From contig NZ_AGFG01000034.1 of assembly GCF_000226255.1 (NCBI RefSeq), forward strand, positions 62,001-126,000: a DNA stretch of 64,000 nucleotides, written 5' to 3'. Every line of letters starts with the position of its first letter. Position 1 is the first letter of the stretch. Shown here in pieces: positions 26,699-36,584 of this stretch. The stretch comes from Desulfovibrio sp. A2 (lineage in GTDB: Bacteria > Desulfobacterota > Desulfovibrionia > Desulfovibrionales > Desulfovibrionaceae). Below the pieces are notes generated by a model. It had not been told where the DNA came from, did no database searches, and saw only the letters and a program-made list of their open reading frames with translations. The translations under genes were made by a program, and so were the position numbers.

Positions 26699-27774
26699 GG
26701 CCGGGCCTCCCGGCCTTCCGGCCCATTGCCCGGCGCGCCTCCGCCCCCCAACCCGACACCGGCCCCGCGCCGCATCCTGCCCGCCATCCCGCGCAGCCAG
26801 GGCGAAACCCCGCGCGGCATGAAGATGAGCATGACCAGCAAAATCGCGCCAAAGATCAGGTCGTGGTGTTCCTCGAACACCCCCAGCATCTGGGGCAGCA
26901 CCGTGAGCAGCAGCGCCCCCGCCAGCCCGCCCCACAACGAGCCCATGCCGCCGATGAGGCACATGGTCACGAACTCCACCGACTTGAAGATGTCGAAGGT
27001 CTTGGGGGCCACGATGCCCAGGTAGTGCGCGTGCAGCGACCCGGCCAGCGAGGCGAACACGGCCGACAGCACGAACACCTGCACCTTGTAGCTGGCCGTG
27101 GGCACGCCGCAGGCCTCTGCCCCCGGCTCGGAATCGTGGATGGCCCGCAGGGCGCGGCCCACCGGCGAATGGACCAGGTTGCGGGCGGGGATGAGCAGCA
27201 GCAGCGCCACGCCCCAGGCCAGCCAGTAGAACGAGCGATCGGTGTCGAACGACATGCCCGCCACGGACAGCGGCGGCACGCCCACAAAGCCGCTGGACCC
27301 GCCGGTGACCTCGCTCCACTGCACCAGGATCACGTCCACGATGAGGTTGAAGCCCAGGGTTGCCATGACCAGGTAGTTGCCCTTCAAGCGCAGGGTGGGC
27401 ACCCCCACCACGGCGGCGGCCACGGCCACCCCGCAGGCGGAAACGCCCATGGCCAGCCAGGGGTCCACCCCGTGGGTGGCGGAAAGGATGGCGCTGCCGT
27501 AGGCTCCCATGCCGAAGAACGCGGCGTGGCCATAACTGATCTGCCCGGCATATCCCATCAGCAGGTTCAGCCCCGTGACCACGATGAGGTTCACCGCCAC
27601 CACGTTGAGCACGGTGAACTGGTAGCCGGAGCGCAGGGCCAGCGGCAGCAGCGCCACGGCCACGGCCAGGGCCAGCCACCCCCGCGCGAAGCGGCGGGCG
27701 GGCGGGGTGAGCAGCGGGTGGCGGCCGGACGCGGGTGCCACGCCCTTGGTCTTCGCGGTTCCGGGGGCGGTCAT
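26695..27774 (-). CDS. livM: Branched-chain amino acid ABC transporter permease LivM
   Basis: The 359-residue membrane protein has eight or more hydrophobic helices and the LivM family motifs GLNLLMGYAGQISYGHAAFF and MATLGFNLIVDVIL. The cytoplasmic coupling loop GRALRAIHDSEPGAEACGV is also visible. Its start overlaps the livH stop by four bases (ATGA). The C-terminal 30 residues are a Gly/Pro-rich tail. Confidence 0.94.
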   Translation of the reverse strand: MTAPGTAKTKGVAPASGRHPLLTPPARRFARGWLALAVAVALLPLALRSGYQFTVLNVVAVNLIVVTGLNLLMGYAGQISYGHAAFFGMGAYGSAILSATHGVDPWLAMGVSACGVAVAAAVVGVPTLRLKGNYLVMATLGFNLIVDVILVQWSEVTGGSSGFVGVPPLSVAGMSFDTDRSFYWLAWGVALLLLIPARNLVHSPVGRALRAIHDSEPGAEACGVPTASYKVQVFVLSAVFASLAGSLHAHYLGIVAPKTFDIFKSVEFVTMCLIGGMGSLWGGLAGALLLTVLPQMLGVFEEHHDLIFGAILLVMLIFMPRGVSPWLRGMAGRMRRGAGVGLGGGGAPGNGPEGREARP

Positions 27775-28658
27775 GCGCGCCTCCCGGTGGCGCCGAACAG
27801 CCCCTGCGGCCGCACGAACAGGACGAGGATGAGCAACCCGAACACCAGCACGTCGCGGTAAGCGCTGGTCACGTAGCCCGCGCCATAGCTTTCGAACAGC
27901 CCCAGCAGCACCCCGCCCGCCACGGCCCCGGCAAAGCTGCCGTAGCCGCCCAGCACTGCGGCGGCGAAGCCCTTGAGCCCCAGCATCAGGCCGATGTCGT
28001 AGGAAAGCGAGGTGATGGGCGTGATGAGCATGCCGCCCAATGCCCCCAGCGCACCGGCAAAGGCGAAGGACAGCGTGGTCAGCCGTTCCACCTCCACCCC
28101 CATCAGCCGGGCGGTGCGCGGGTCTGCCGCGGCGGCGCGCATGGCCTTGCCGGTCACCGTGGCGCGAAAGAACCAGGCCAGCGCCGCGATGCCGCACAGG
28201 GTCATGCCCATCACCCACAGGTTCTGCGGAGTCAGCACCGCGCCCATCAGGCGAAAGGGCACGTCGGGCGACAGGGGCGGCAGGGCCAGGGGCAGCTTGC
28301 CCCAGCCCTGCTTCATCAGCCCGCGCATCAGCGTGGAGGCGGCCATGGTGATGAAGATCAGGATGATCATCTGGCGGCTGCGGGCCGGGCGCAGGCACAC
28401 CCGCTCCACCAGCGCGCCCGCCAGGGCCACGATGGCGATGGTGGCGGGAAAGGCCACGACAATGGGCAGCCCCTGTCCGACCAGCAGGCTGTACAGCACA
28501 AGCCCCCCAAGGCTCAGGAAGTCGCCCTGGGTGAAGTTGACGATGCCCGTGGCGTTGAAGATGAGGCTGTAGCCCAGCGCGAGCAGCGCGTAGACCGACC
28601 CCGTGGTCAGCCCGCTGACGGTGTACTGCGCAAGGGCGTTGATGGCGTCTGGCGGCAT
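27771..28658 (-). CDS. livH: Branched-chain amino acid ABC transporter permease LivH
   Basis: The 295-residue permease starts at ATG 28658 and is the first gene of the operon livH-livM-livG-livF-gntR-binding protein. The motifs GSVYALLALGYSLIFNATGI and VNFTQGDFLSLG near the N-terminus and GKAMRAAAADPRTARLMGV (coupling loop) are diagnostic. The Shine-Dalgarno sequence is weak. A possible promoter with an overlapping GTATAC palindrome lies 75-105 bp upstream. Confidence 0.94.
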   Translation of the reverse strand: MPPDAINALAQYTVSGLTTGSVYALLALGYSLIFNATGIVNFTQGDFLSLGGLVLYSLLVGQGLPIVVAFPATIAIVALAGALVERVCLRPARSRQMIILIFITMAASTLMRGLMKQGWGKLPLALPPLSPDVPFRLMGAVLTPQNLWVMGMTLCGIAALAWFFRATVTGKAMRAAAADPRTARLMGVEVERLTTLSFAFAGALGALGGMLITPITSLSYDIGLMLGLKGFAAAVLGGYGSFAGAVAGGVLLGLFESYGAGYVTSAYRDVLVFGLLILVLFVRPQGLFGATGRRA

Positions 28659-28732
28659 GGAAATGTGCGTCCGGTTGAAGGGGCGGCGGAGCCGCATGCG
28701 AAACGGCCGGGCATACGGGCTCGGCCTGCTGC

Positions 28733-28763
28733 ATACCGTATACAAAATACGAAATGGGGTCAA
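28733..28763 (-). promoter_or_regulatory. Candidate liv promoter with GntR-type operator
   Basis: On the minus strand TTGACC (plus 28758-28763) is followed by an AT-rich spacer and a TATACG/TACGGT -10 region. The palindrome GTATAC (28738-28743) sits on the -10 and fits the yGTM-KACy half-site rule for FCD-type GntR proteins. Binding here would block transcription of livH and the rest of the operon. Confidence 0.45.
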
Positions 28764-28910
28764 TGCGGCGCCTTGGCGCGAGCCTGGTCGACCAGCCCGC
28801 TTCCGGCGCATTGACATGGCAATCCAATGCAGACACACCGGAATCAGGTGCCCGGCCGCGCCCCGCGCGACGCCTGCCGTCCCAAGGTTCCCTCAGCCAA
28901 GGAGCCGCCC

Positions 28911-31118
28911 ATGGCCCCGACCAAATCGTCCCCGCCCCCGTCTGCCGCCGCCTCATCCCCGTCCCTGCCATCTTCCCGTCCCGCCCTCAGGCTTGCCCCC
29001 CGCGTGGTGCGCACCTCGTGCCGGGGTTGCCACGGGGTGTGCCAGGTGCTGGTGCACCTGGACGCGGCGGGCAACCCCGCGCGCGTCACCGGCGATCCGG
29101 ACAGCCCCACCAGCAGGGGGTACATCTGCCCCAAGGGCGCGGCGGGGCCGCAGGTCATCGCCCACCAGAACCGGGTGCGCCGCCCCCTGCTGCGCACCGG
29201 ACCGCGCGGCGCGGGCCAGTGGAAGGAAATCGGCTGGGAGGCGGCGCTCACCCTCATGGCCTCCACCTTCGACCGGGTGCGGCGCGAATCCGGCCCGGAA
29301 TACATCGGCCTGTGCCAGGGCACGGGCCGCCCGTACACCGAATTCACCGGGCGGTTCATCCACGCGCTGGGGTCGCCCAACTTCGTCTCGCCGGGGCACA
29401 ACTGCTTTCTGCCGCGCGTCATCGCCTCATCCATCACCGTGGGCTGGCTGCCCGTGGCCGACGTATACGGCCACGGCGGGACCATGCCGCGCTGCGTGCT
29501 GGTCTTCGGGGCCAACGCCATGGAAACCGGAGCCGCCGACGGCATGTGCGGGGCCATGATGCGCCGCGCCCTGCGCGGGGCGGAACAGGTCATCGTGGCC
29601 GACCCGCGCCGCACCTCCGCCGCCCGCGCGGCCGCGCTCCACCTGCAACTGCGCCCCGGCACGGAATGCGCCCTGGCGCTGGCCCTGCTGCACGTGATCA
29701 TCGGCGAGGGGCTGCACGACGCGGACTTCGTGGCCTGCCACTGCACCGGCTTCGCCGAACTGGCCGACCACGTGCGCGCCTTTTCGCCGCAATGGGCAGC
29801 GCCCGTCACCCGCGTGCCCGCGCACGACATCATTGCCGCCGCCCGCGCGCTGGCCACGGTAAAGCCCGCCTGCATGCTGTGGGGCAACGGCATAGACACC
29901 AGCGTCAACGCCTTCCAGACCGGACGCGCCCTGCTGCTGCTCATGGCCGTCACCGGCAACCTCGACGTGCCGGGCGGCATGGTTCACTGGGTGCCCCCGC
30001 CGGACATCCGCTGCAAGTCGCCGCTGGAAGACAAGAAGGTGCTGGGCATGCACCTTTTGTCGCCGGAGCAGAAGGCCCGCATGATCGGCGCGGGGCGCTT
30101 TCCCTTCGGCCCCGGCTGCCACCAGCCCAGCTTCTGGCGGGCCTGCGTCGACGGCGAACCCTACCGGCCCCGCGCGGTGTGGCTGGTGGGCACCAACCCC
30201 ATGCTTACCGCCACCCGTGGCGACGTGGTGGAGTCCGCCCTGCGCGACCACGTGGAGTTCAGCGTGGTCTCCGACTTCTTCCTGACGCCCACGGCCCAAC
30301 TGGCCGACCTGGTGCTGCCCGCCGCCCACTGGCTGGAACAGGACGACGTGGTCTACTTCCACAAGCTGTGGTGCGTGCTGGCCCGGCGCAGACTGGCCCA
30401 TGGCCCGCATTCCGGCGAGGCCCGCGACGACCGCGCCGTGATCCTGGACCTGGCCCACCGCCTGGGCCTGGACGAAGCCTTCCCCTGGCCGGACTGGGAC
30501 GCCTACCTGGCCTGGCTGCTGGAGCCATCCGGCATGGATTTTCGCGCCTTTTCGGAAAAGGGGCTGGTGCTCGGCCCCATGCGCTACCGCAAGCACGAGA
30601 CGGACGGCTTTCCCACGCCCAGCGGAAAGGTGGAACTGCGCAGCTCCGTCATGGCCGGGGCAGGCCGCCCGCCCCTGCCCGTGTACGTGGAGCCGCCCCT
30701 GTCGCCGGTTTCCACGCCGGGGGTGGCCGCCGAGTACCCGCTCATCCTCATGTCCGGGTGCAAGGTGTTGCCCTTCTTCCATTCCGAGGGGCGGCAGATC
30801 GACTCCCTGCGCCGCCTGCGCCCGGAACCCCGCGTGGCCGTGCACCCGGACGCGCTGGCCCGCCTTGGCCTTGCCGACGGCGATGCCGTGCGGGTGGTTT
30901 CCCCGCACGGGCAGGCGCGCTTCGTGGCCGCCGCCGACGAGGGCCTGCCGCCCGACGTGGTGCAGGCCGACCACGGCTGGTGGTTTCCCGAACGGCCCGG
31001 ACCGGACCACGGCTGGCGCGAAAGCTGCGCCAACCTGCTGTACGGGCACGATCACTTCGACCCGGACAGCGGCGCGGAACCGTTGAAGTGCGGGTTGTGC
31101 CGCATCGAACCGGCCTGA
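28911..31118 (+). CDS. Stand-alone molybdopterin-dependent oxidoreductase (acetylene hydratase/DMSO reductase superfamily)
   Basis: The ATG at 28911 follows AAGGAG and gives 735 residues. An N-terminal [4Fe-4S] site is visible (C37, C40, C44, C73 in CRGCHGVC and YICPKG). The metal ligand is probably C165 in GHNCFLPRV. The bis-MGD binding segments DPRRTSAARAA, VWLVGTNPML and the C-terminal molydopterin-dinucleotide domain (about 615-735, PLILMSGCKV onward) are present. There is no Tat signal, so it is cytoplasmic. No iron-sulfur or membrane subunit is adjacent, unlike polysulfide or thiosulfate reductases, which resembles acetylene hydratase and related soluble enzymes. Substrate unknown. It is divergent from the liv operon. 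Confidence 0.82.
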   Translation: MAPTKSSPPPSAAASSPSLPSSRPALRLAPRVVRTSCRGCHGVCQVLVHLDAAGNPARVTGDPDSPTSRGYICPKGAAGPQVIAHQNRVRRPLLRTGPRGAGQWKEIGWEAALTLMASTFDRVRRESGPEYIGLCQGTGRPYTEFTGRFIHALGSPNFVSPGHNCFLPRVIASSITVGWLPVADVYGHGGTMPRCVLVFGANAMETGAADGMCGAMMRRALRGAEQVIVADPRRTSAARAAALHLQLRPGTECALALALLHVIIGEGLHDADFVACHCTGFAELADHVRAFSPQWAAPVTRVPAHDIIAAARALATVKPACMLWGNGIDTSVNAFQTGRALLLLMAVTGNLDVPGGMVHWVPPPDIRCKSPLEDKKVLGMHLLSPEQKARMIGAGRFPFGPGCHQPSFWRACVDGEPYRPRAVWLVGTNPMLTATRGDVVESALRDHVEFSVVSDFFLTPTAQLADLVLPAAHWLEQDDVVYFHKLWCVLARRRLAHGPHSGEARDDRAVILDLAHRLGLDEAFPWPDWDAYLAWLLEPSGMDFRAFSEKGLVLGPMRYRKHETDGFPTPSGKVELRSSVMAGAGRPPLPVYVEPPLSPVSTPGVAAEYPLILMSGCKVLPFFHSEGRQIDSLRRLRPEPRVAVHPDALARLGLADGDAVRVVSPHGQARFVAAADEGLPPDVVQADHGWWFPERPGPDHGWRESCANLLYGHDHFDPDSGAEPLKCGLCRIEPA

Positions 31119-31247
31119 CGGCCACAGGATGGACGCGCGCGGCATTAGAAACCGGCGCGTCCCGTTGCGCGCACCGCGTGCCGCGCGCTACACTGGCGGC
31201 AACCTGCACTGCGCAGCCCCGCCGCACCCCGCACAACGGACCGGTCC

Positions 31248-32882
31248 ATGCCCACCCGCCGCCGCAGCGTCTCCGCCCCCCTTGCCGTCTCCCTGGCCGT
31301 GGCCGCAGCGGCCCTGCTCCTGCTGCTGGGCTTCTGGCTGGCCGCCCGCGAATTCAACCAGCGCACCGTGGCGGCGCAGGGGCAGAACCTGCGCGAACGG
31401 CTGCTGCTGCGCGTGGCCCCGGCCATCACCGCGTTGCAGCTCGCCGGCGATCTGCTGGCCTCTGCCGCGCCGGGCCGCCCCACCCCGGCGGACGCGCGGG
31501 AACTGGCGCTCTCCTCGCTGGACAACAATCCCGGCGTGGACACCGCCACCGTGTGCGACGGCGCGGGCCTGCTGGCCATGGCCGTGCGCGCCAACGGCGG
31601 CATGCTGCTGTACGTGCGCGGCCCGAATGGCTCGACGGGCAAAGACGTCACGGACGGCGCGCGGGAAACCCCGTGGCAGCGCATCCACACCGACGCCACC
31701 CCGCCCGGTCCCGAAGCCCCCATGAACCCTGCCACCGGCGAGCTGTGCGGCCGCATGGCCGCCGCCACGGACACGCAGGCGGCCCGCCCCGCCGCCGGTC
31801 GGCACGCGGCCGCAGCCTGGACCGACGTGCATCCCTTGCCCACCGCAAGCGCCCCGACGAACGGCACGGCCGCGGCTGCCGGAAAGCCCTCGCCCAGCGG
31901 CGCGGCCATGACCGCCGTGGTCGATGCGCGCGGCCGGCAAGACGGCGGGCCGCGCTACATGGGCTACAGCTTCCTACTGGACGGGTTGCTGGCCTCCCTC
32001 GCCCTGGGGCTGCCCGAAGACGCACGGGTGTTGGTCACGTCGCCGCGCGGCGGTGGGCGCACCCCCAACGAGACGCCATCCCTTGCCGAGGATGGCGACC
32101 CCGTGCGCGAGGCCGCCTTTGCGGCGTGGCGCGCGGCGGGCACGCCGGGCGACGCCGCGTTTACGTTCAACGCGCAGGGTGCCCGCTGGTGGGCGCAGCT
32201 TTCGCCCCTCACCGATTCCGACACCCGGACCTTCGCCGGGGTGGCCCTGCCGCAGGGATTGCTGTTGCGCATGCTGCTGCGCGACGCCGCCATCCCCCTG
32301 CTGCTGGCGTGCGGCGGGCTGGCCGTGTTGCTGGGCGCATGGGTGGTGCACGCCCGGCGGCAGCGCACCGCCGGGCCGGACGCCAGCGCCCCCATGTCCG
32401 ACGAGGCCCTGCGCGCCCTGCTGGCCGGGGGCGAAAGCGACCGCCTGGAATTCAAGTCCACCCTGCGGCACAACCTTTCCAGCGGCAAGCACGGCAAGGA
32501 GATAGAACTGGCCGCCCTGAAGACCGTGGCCGCCTTCCTGAACACCGACGGCGGCACCCTGGCCGTGGGCGTGGACGACCGGGGACAGGTGCTGGGCCTC
32601 GCGCCCGACGGCTTCGAGGACGCGGACCACGTGCTGCGCCACTTCAGCGCGCTGCTGGCCCAGCACATCGGCGTGGAGCACCAGCCCCACGTGCGTTTCA
32701 CGGTGCGCGTGCTGGACGGCAAACAGCTGCTGCTGGTGGAATGCGCCCCCGCCACGGAACCGGCCATCCTGAACACCGGCAAGGAAGAGGAATTCTACGT
32801 GCGCATGGGCCCCACCAGCCGCAGGCTGGCCCTTTCGCAGGTCATGCGCAGGCTGCGCGGCAATGGCGCGCCGCCGGAATGA
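31248..32882 (+). CDS. Membrane sensor-like protein with Schlafen/AlbA_2 domain
   Basis: The 544-residue protein has a membrane helix near residues 12-32, an extracytoplasmic region (about 35-340) of low similarity to anything I know, a second helix near 345-366, and a cytoplasmic Schlafen AlbA_2 domain (about 385-500; ESDRLEFKSTLR, then AFLNTDGGTLAVGVDDRGQV and the FYVRMGPTSR end). AlbA_2 domains bind nucleic acid or act as nucleases in Schlafen relatives. The two-helix layout copies that of membrane kinases and cyclases. The periplasmic part could sense a ligand and alter DNA or RNA binding inside. No signal-transduction partner is adjacent. Confidence 0.75.
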   Translation: MPTRRRSVSAPLAVSLAVAAAALLLLLGFWLAAREFNQRTVAAQGQNLRERLLLRVAPAITALQLAGDLLASAAPGRPTPADARELALSSLDNNPGVDTATVCDGAGLLAMAVRANGGMLLYVRGPNGSTGKDVTDGARETPWQRIHTDATPPGPEAPMNPATGELCGRMAAATDTQAARPAAGRHAAAAWTDVHPLPTASAPTNGTAAAAGKPSPSGAAMTAVVDARGRQDGGPRYMGYSFLLDGLLASLALGLPEDARVLVTSPRGGGRTPNETPSLAEDGDPVREAAFAAWRAAGTPGDAAFTFNAQGARWWAQLSPLTDSDTRTFAGVALPQGLLLRMLLRDAAIPLLLACGGLAVLLGAWVVHARRQRTAGPDASAPMSDEALRALLAGGESDRLEFKSTLRHNLSSGKHGKEIELAALKTVAAFLNTDGGTLAVGVDDRGQVLGLAPDGFEDADHVLRHFSALLAQHIGVEHQPHVRFTVRVLDGKQLLLVECAPATEPAILNTGKEEEFYVRMGPTSRRLALSQVMRRLRGNGAPPE

Positions 32883-33066
32883 CGCTGGCGGCCCTGCCGC
32901 CCGCGCCGCGAACCCTCCACCGTTGCCCCGCCGCGCCGAATTGGCCCGAACTGGCCTGAATTGACCGCCCACACCACTTCCCGTATCCTGCCCCATCTTT
33001 CTTCGCGTCGTCCCGGACGGACCGCCTGAACGGCCGCCGGAAAACCCCCAGCAGGAACGCACGATC

Positions 33067-34776
<1,710 letters not shown>

Positions 34777-34804
34777 GCACGCCAACCGAAGATACAAGAA
34801 TGCA

Positions 34805-34840
34805 CGACACCCCGGCGGGAGCCATCCCGCCGGGGTGTTT
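34805..34840. terminator. glnS terminator, left copy of the island-flanking repeat
   Basis: ACACCCCGGCGGGA (34807-34820) pairs with TCCCGCCGGGGTGT (34825-34838), followed by TTT. It ends glnS and, read on the other strand, can also end hxsA. A near-identical copy lies at 38595-38629. Confidence 0.88.
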
Positions 34841-34885
34841 GCATTTGACAAGTGTGCGGACGCGACAAGCTGATGCATCAACTAA

Positions 34886-35449
34886 TCAGTATTTATCTAG
34901 ATCAGATAGCAAATCTTGTGTCGGCAGGCCTACGGTTGCCAAGCCGTGCTCGATCTGGAAAAGCAAAATTGCACGTTTCGTCTGCACCCCATACACCCCG
35001 TCAACAGCCCCTGAATAGTACCCCTTAGCCTTAAGTTTCATCTGTATACTCGACACCAGCGTCTTGTCATGATCACCAAGTGGGGCTGCTGGAATGGTTG
35101 CTTTCGAGGCATTTTTCGGAGGGACAACAGCAGGAGTAGAAGGCGTTGAGCCATACGAAGGCGTCGATGGAGCAGAGTATGACGGCGCGGAATACGGCGT
35201 ATAATACCCGCCTCCGCCTGATGATGAATAATGGCTACGATGGCTTGAATGACTTCGATGACTCGAATGGCTTCGGTGACCCGCCAGAAGCATCTGACTG
35301 TCCACCATGGCGGAATCAAGGGTAAAATTTTGAATCTTTTCCTTGTCCACACCGGGGTCAGCCACGTGATGCACTGCAAGACAATCCGAACTTATTGCCA
35401 ATCCTGATGACGCCAGAATTGCTATGGCAATCTTCTTTGCGCTGTCCAT
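34886..35449 (-). CDS. hxsA: His-Xaa-Ser repeat protein HxsA
   Basis: The 187-residue protein is the probable substrate of the two radical SAM enzymes upstream. It has an export signal (hydrophobic 7-25), then six uninterrupted His-Xaa-Ser triplets at residues 58-75 (HRS, HSS, HRS, HSS, HRS, HYS), a Gly run, a Tyr/Ser/Pro-rich stretch (81-108) and a C-terminal peptidoglycan-binding domain (about 128-185; LKAKGYYSGAVDGVYGVQTK). The modified repeat would thus be held at the cell wall. Its AAGGAG ribosome site lies inside the end of hxsC, and the start follows the hxsC stop after one base. Family known as TIGR03979-type; the modification is not established to my knowledge. Confidence 0.9.
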   Translation of the reverse strand: MDSAKKIAIAILASSGLAISSDCLAVHHVADPGVDKEKIQNFTLDSAMVDSQMLLAGHRSHSSHRSHSSHRSHYSSSGGGGYYTPYSAPSYSAPSTPSYGSTPSTPAVVPPKNASKATIPAAPLGDHDKTLVSSIQMKLKAKGYYSGAVDGVYGVQTKRAILLFQIEHGLATVGLPTQDLLSDLDKY

Positions 35450-35450
35450 A

Positions 35451-36566
35451 TCAACTCCTTATGGGAACGACGTATTTTTCAACATATTTCAAATTCGAAA
35501 AGAAAATCCCGCAACATTCACTCCTTACACTGCACTCAGAACACTTCTCCGCATGCACGACCTTCCACTCCGATATCGATCGTGATGCATATTTCCATAA
35601 ATTTTCAGGAAGCATACAAAGAGGAATGTTATATATCGACACATTAATTCGAGAATCATCAAGTAGCTCAACAGCGTCAACCAAGACCCCACCATACTCT
35701 GACGGCTCTACCCACACCCTATCCATATTGATTCGTGCGTTTGCAATCATCTCCTGCCCCATAAGCGCCACATGCCCTGCAAAAGGGAAATTCTTACAAA
35801 TAAATTCTACAAGGCTACGAAATCTGTGCATATTATGCGAAAGCAACACCGTTCTGATCTCTGTATCTATTCCCTCGCAAGCAAGATGGTGGACACCTAA
35901 CGTTGCCTTCCATAGCCCACCATGACTACCTACAATTTGATCATGAACCGATGCAGAATCCGAATAAATTGGAACACAGAAAACCGCCCTTCCCTTCAAA
36001 TATCCAGCCAACTGCTTGGCAAGCTGGTAATCCGCACATGCCGTGGCGTTTGTAAGCACCTGAAAAGACCAATTCGCGTTACTGTCGAGACACGTTTCGA
36101 CGAGCCCAACGAACTTGTCAGGGGCAATAAGCGGCTCCCCACCAGTTATCCCCACAAGCGGACTACTATCCTCCACGAGGCGTGCAACTCTACAGCATTC
36201 TGCATACCTATCGACAGCACCTCCACTTATAACCACATGCTGCGGACACATTATACAACGGTGATTACACCTATCTGTAACGCAAAAAACATTGTCGCGT
36301 GACCCCGCTGAATATTCGACAATCAAGCGACCGTCACTGCTCAAACAAATCACGTCACCAACACTCAAATGCATACGTTCATGAGCATGCCACGATCTTT
36401 TTAGAAAAACGCCTTCCAGCAAGCTCCCAGACCGAACGTACGCATATCCACTATCGTCAGCACAGGTCACAAGGCATGACTCACCAAGTGCGTCACTCTT
36501 TACGGCGTCAACCCTACCGTAAAGTGAACCTGCAATATTATATGAAACGCCCCTGAAACCTCGCAT
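35451..36566 (-). CDS. hxsC: Radical SAM protein HxsC
   Basis: The 371-residue protein has the radical SAM cluster motif CNHRCIMC (C100, C104, C107) and GGEP (142-145) for SAM binding. About 95 N-terminal residues precede the barrel, unlike most radical SAM enzymes. A C-terminal Cys group (C342, C345, C351, C352 in CSECSVRSECC) probably binds an auxiliary iron-sulfur cluster, as in SPASM/twitch proteins. It follows hxsB by 18 bp and precedes hxsA by one base. Together with HxsB it is expected to modify the His-Xaa-Ser repeat of HxsA, likely on Ser or His side chains. That reaction is inference. Confidence 0.9.
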   Translation of the reverse strand: MRGFRGVSYNIAGSLYGRVDAVKSDALGESCLVTCADDSGYAYVRSGSLLEGVFLKRSWHAHERMHLSVGDVICLSSDGRLIVEYSAGSRDNVFCVTDRCNHRCIMCPQHVVISGGAVDRYAECCRVARLVEDSSPLVGITGGEPLIAPDKFVGLVETCLDSNANWSFQVLTNATACADYQLAKQLAGYLKGRAVFCVPIYSDSASVHDQIVGSHGGLWKATLGVHHLACEGIDTEIRTVLLSHNMHRFRSLVEFICKNFPFAGHVALMGQEMIANARINMDRVWVEPSEYGGVLVDAVELLDDSRINVSIYNIPLCMLPENLWKYASRSISEWKVVHAEKCSECSVRSECCGIFFSNLKYVEKYVVPIRS

Positions 36567-36584
36567 AGCTTTTGCCTGCCCACC

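Noticed and set aside
28754..32959. A 1,400-codon plus-strand frame through the molybdopterin and Schlafen genes
   Set aside because: Its product is Arg/Ala/Gly/Pro-rich shadow sequence; another frame codes the recognisable enzymes with good starts.
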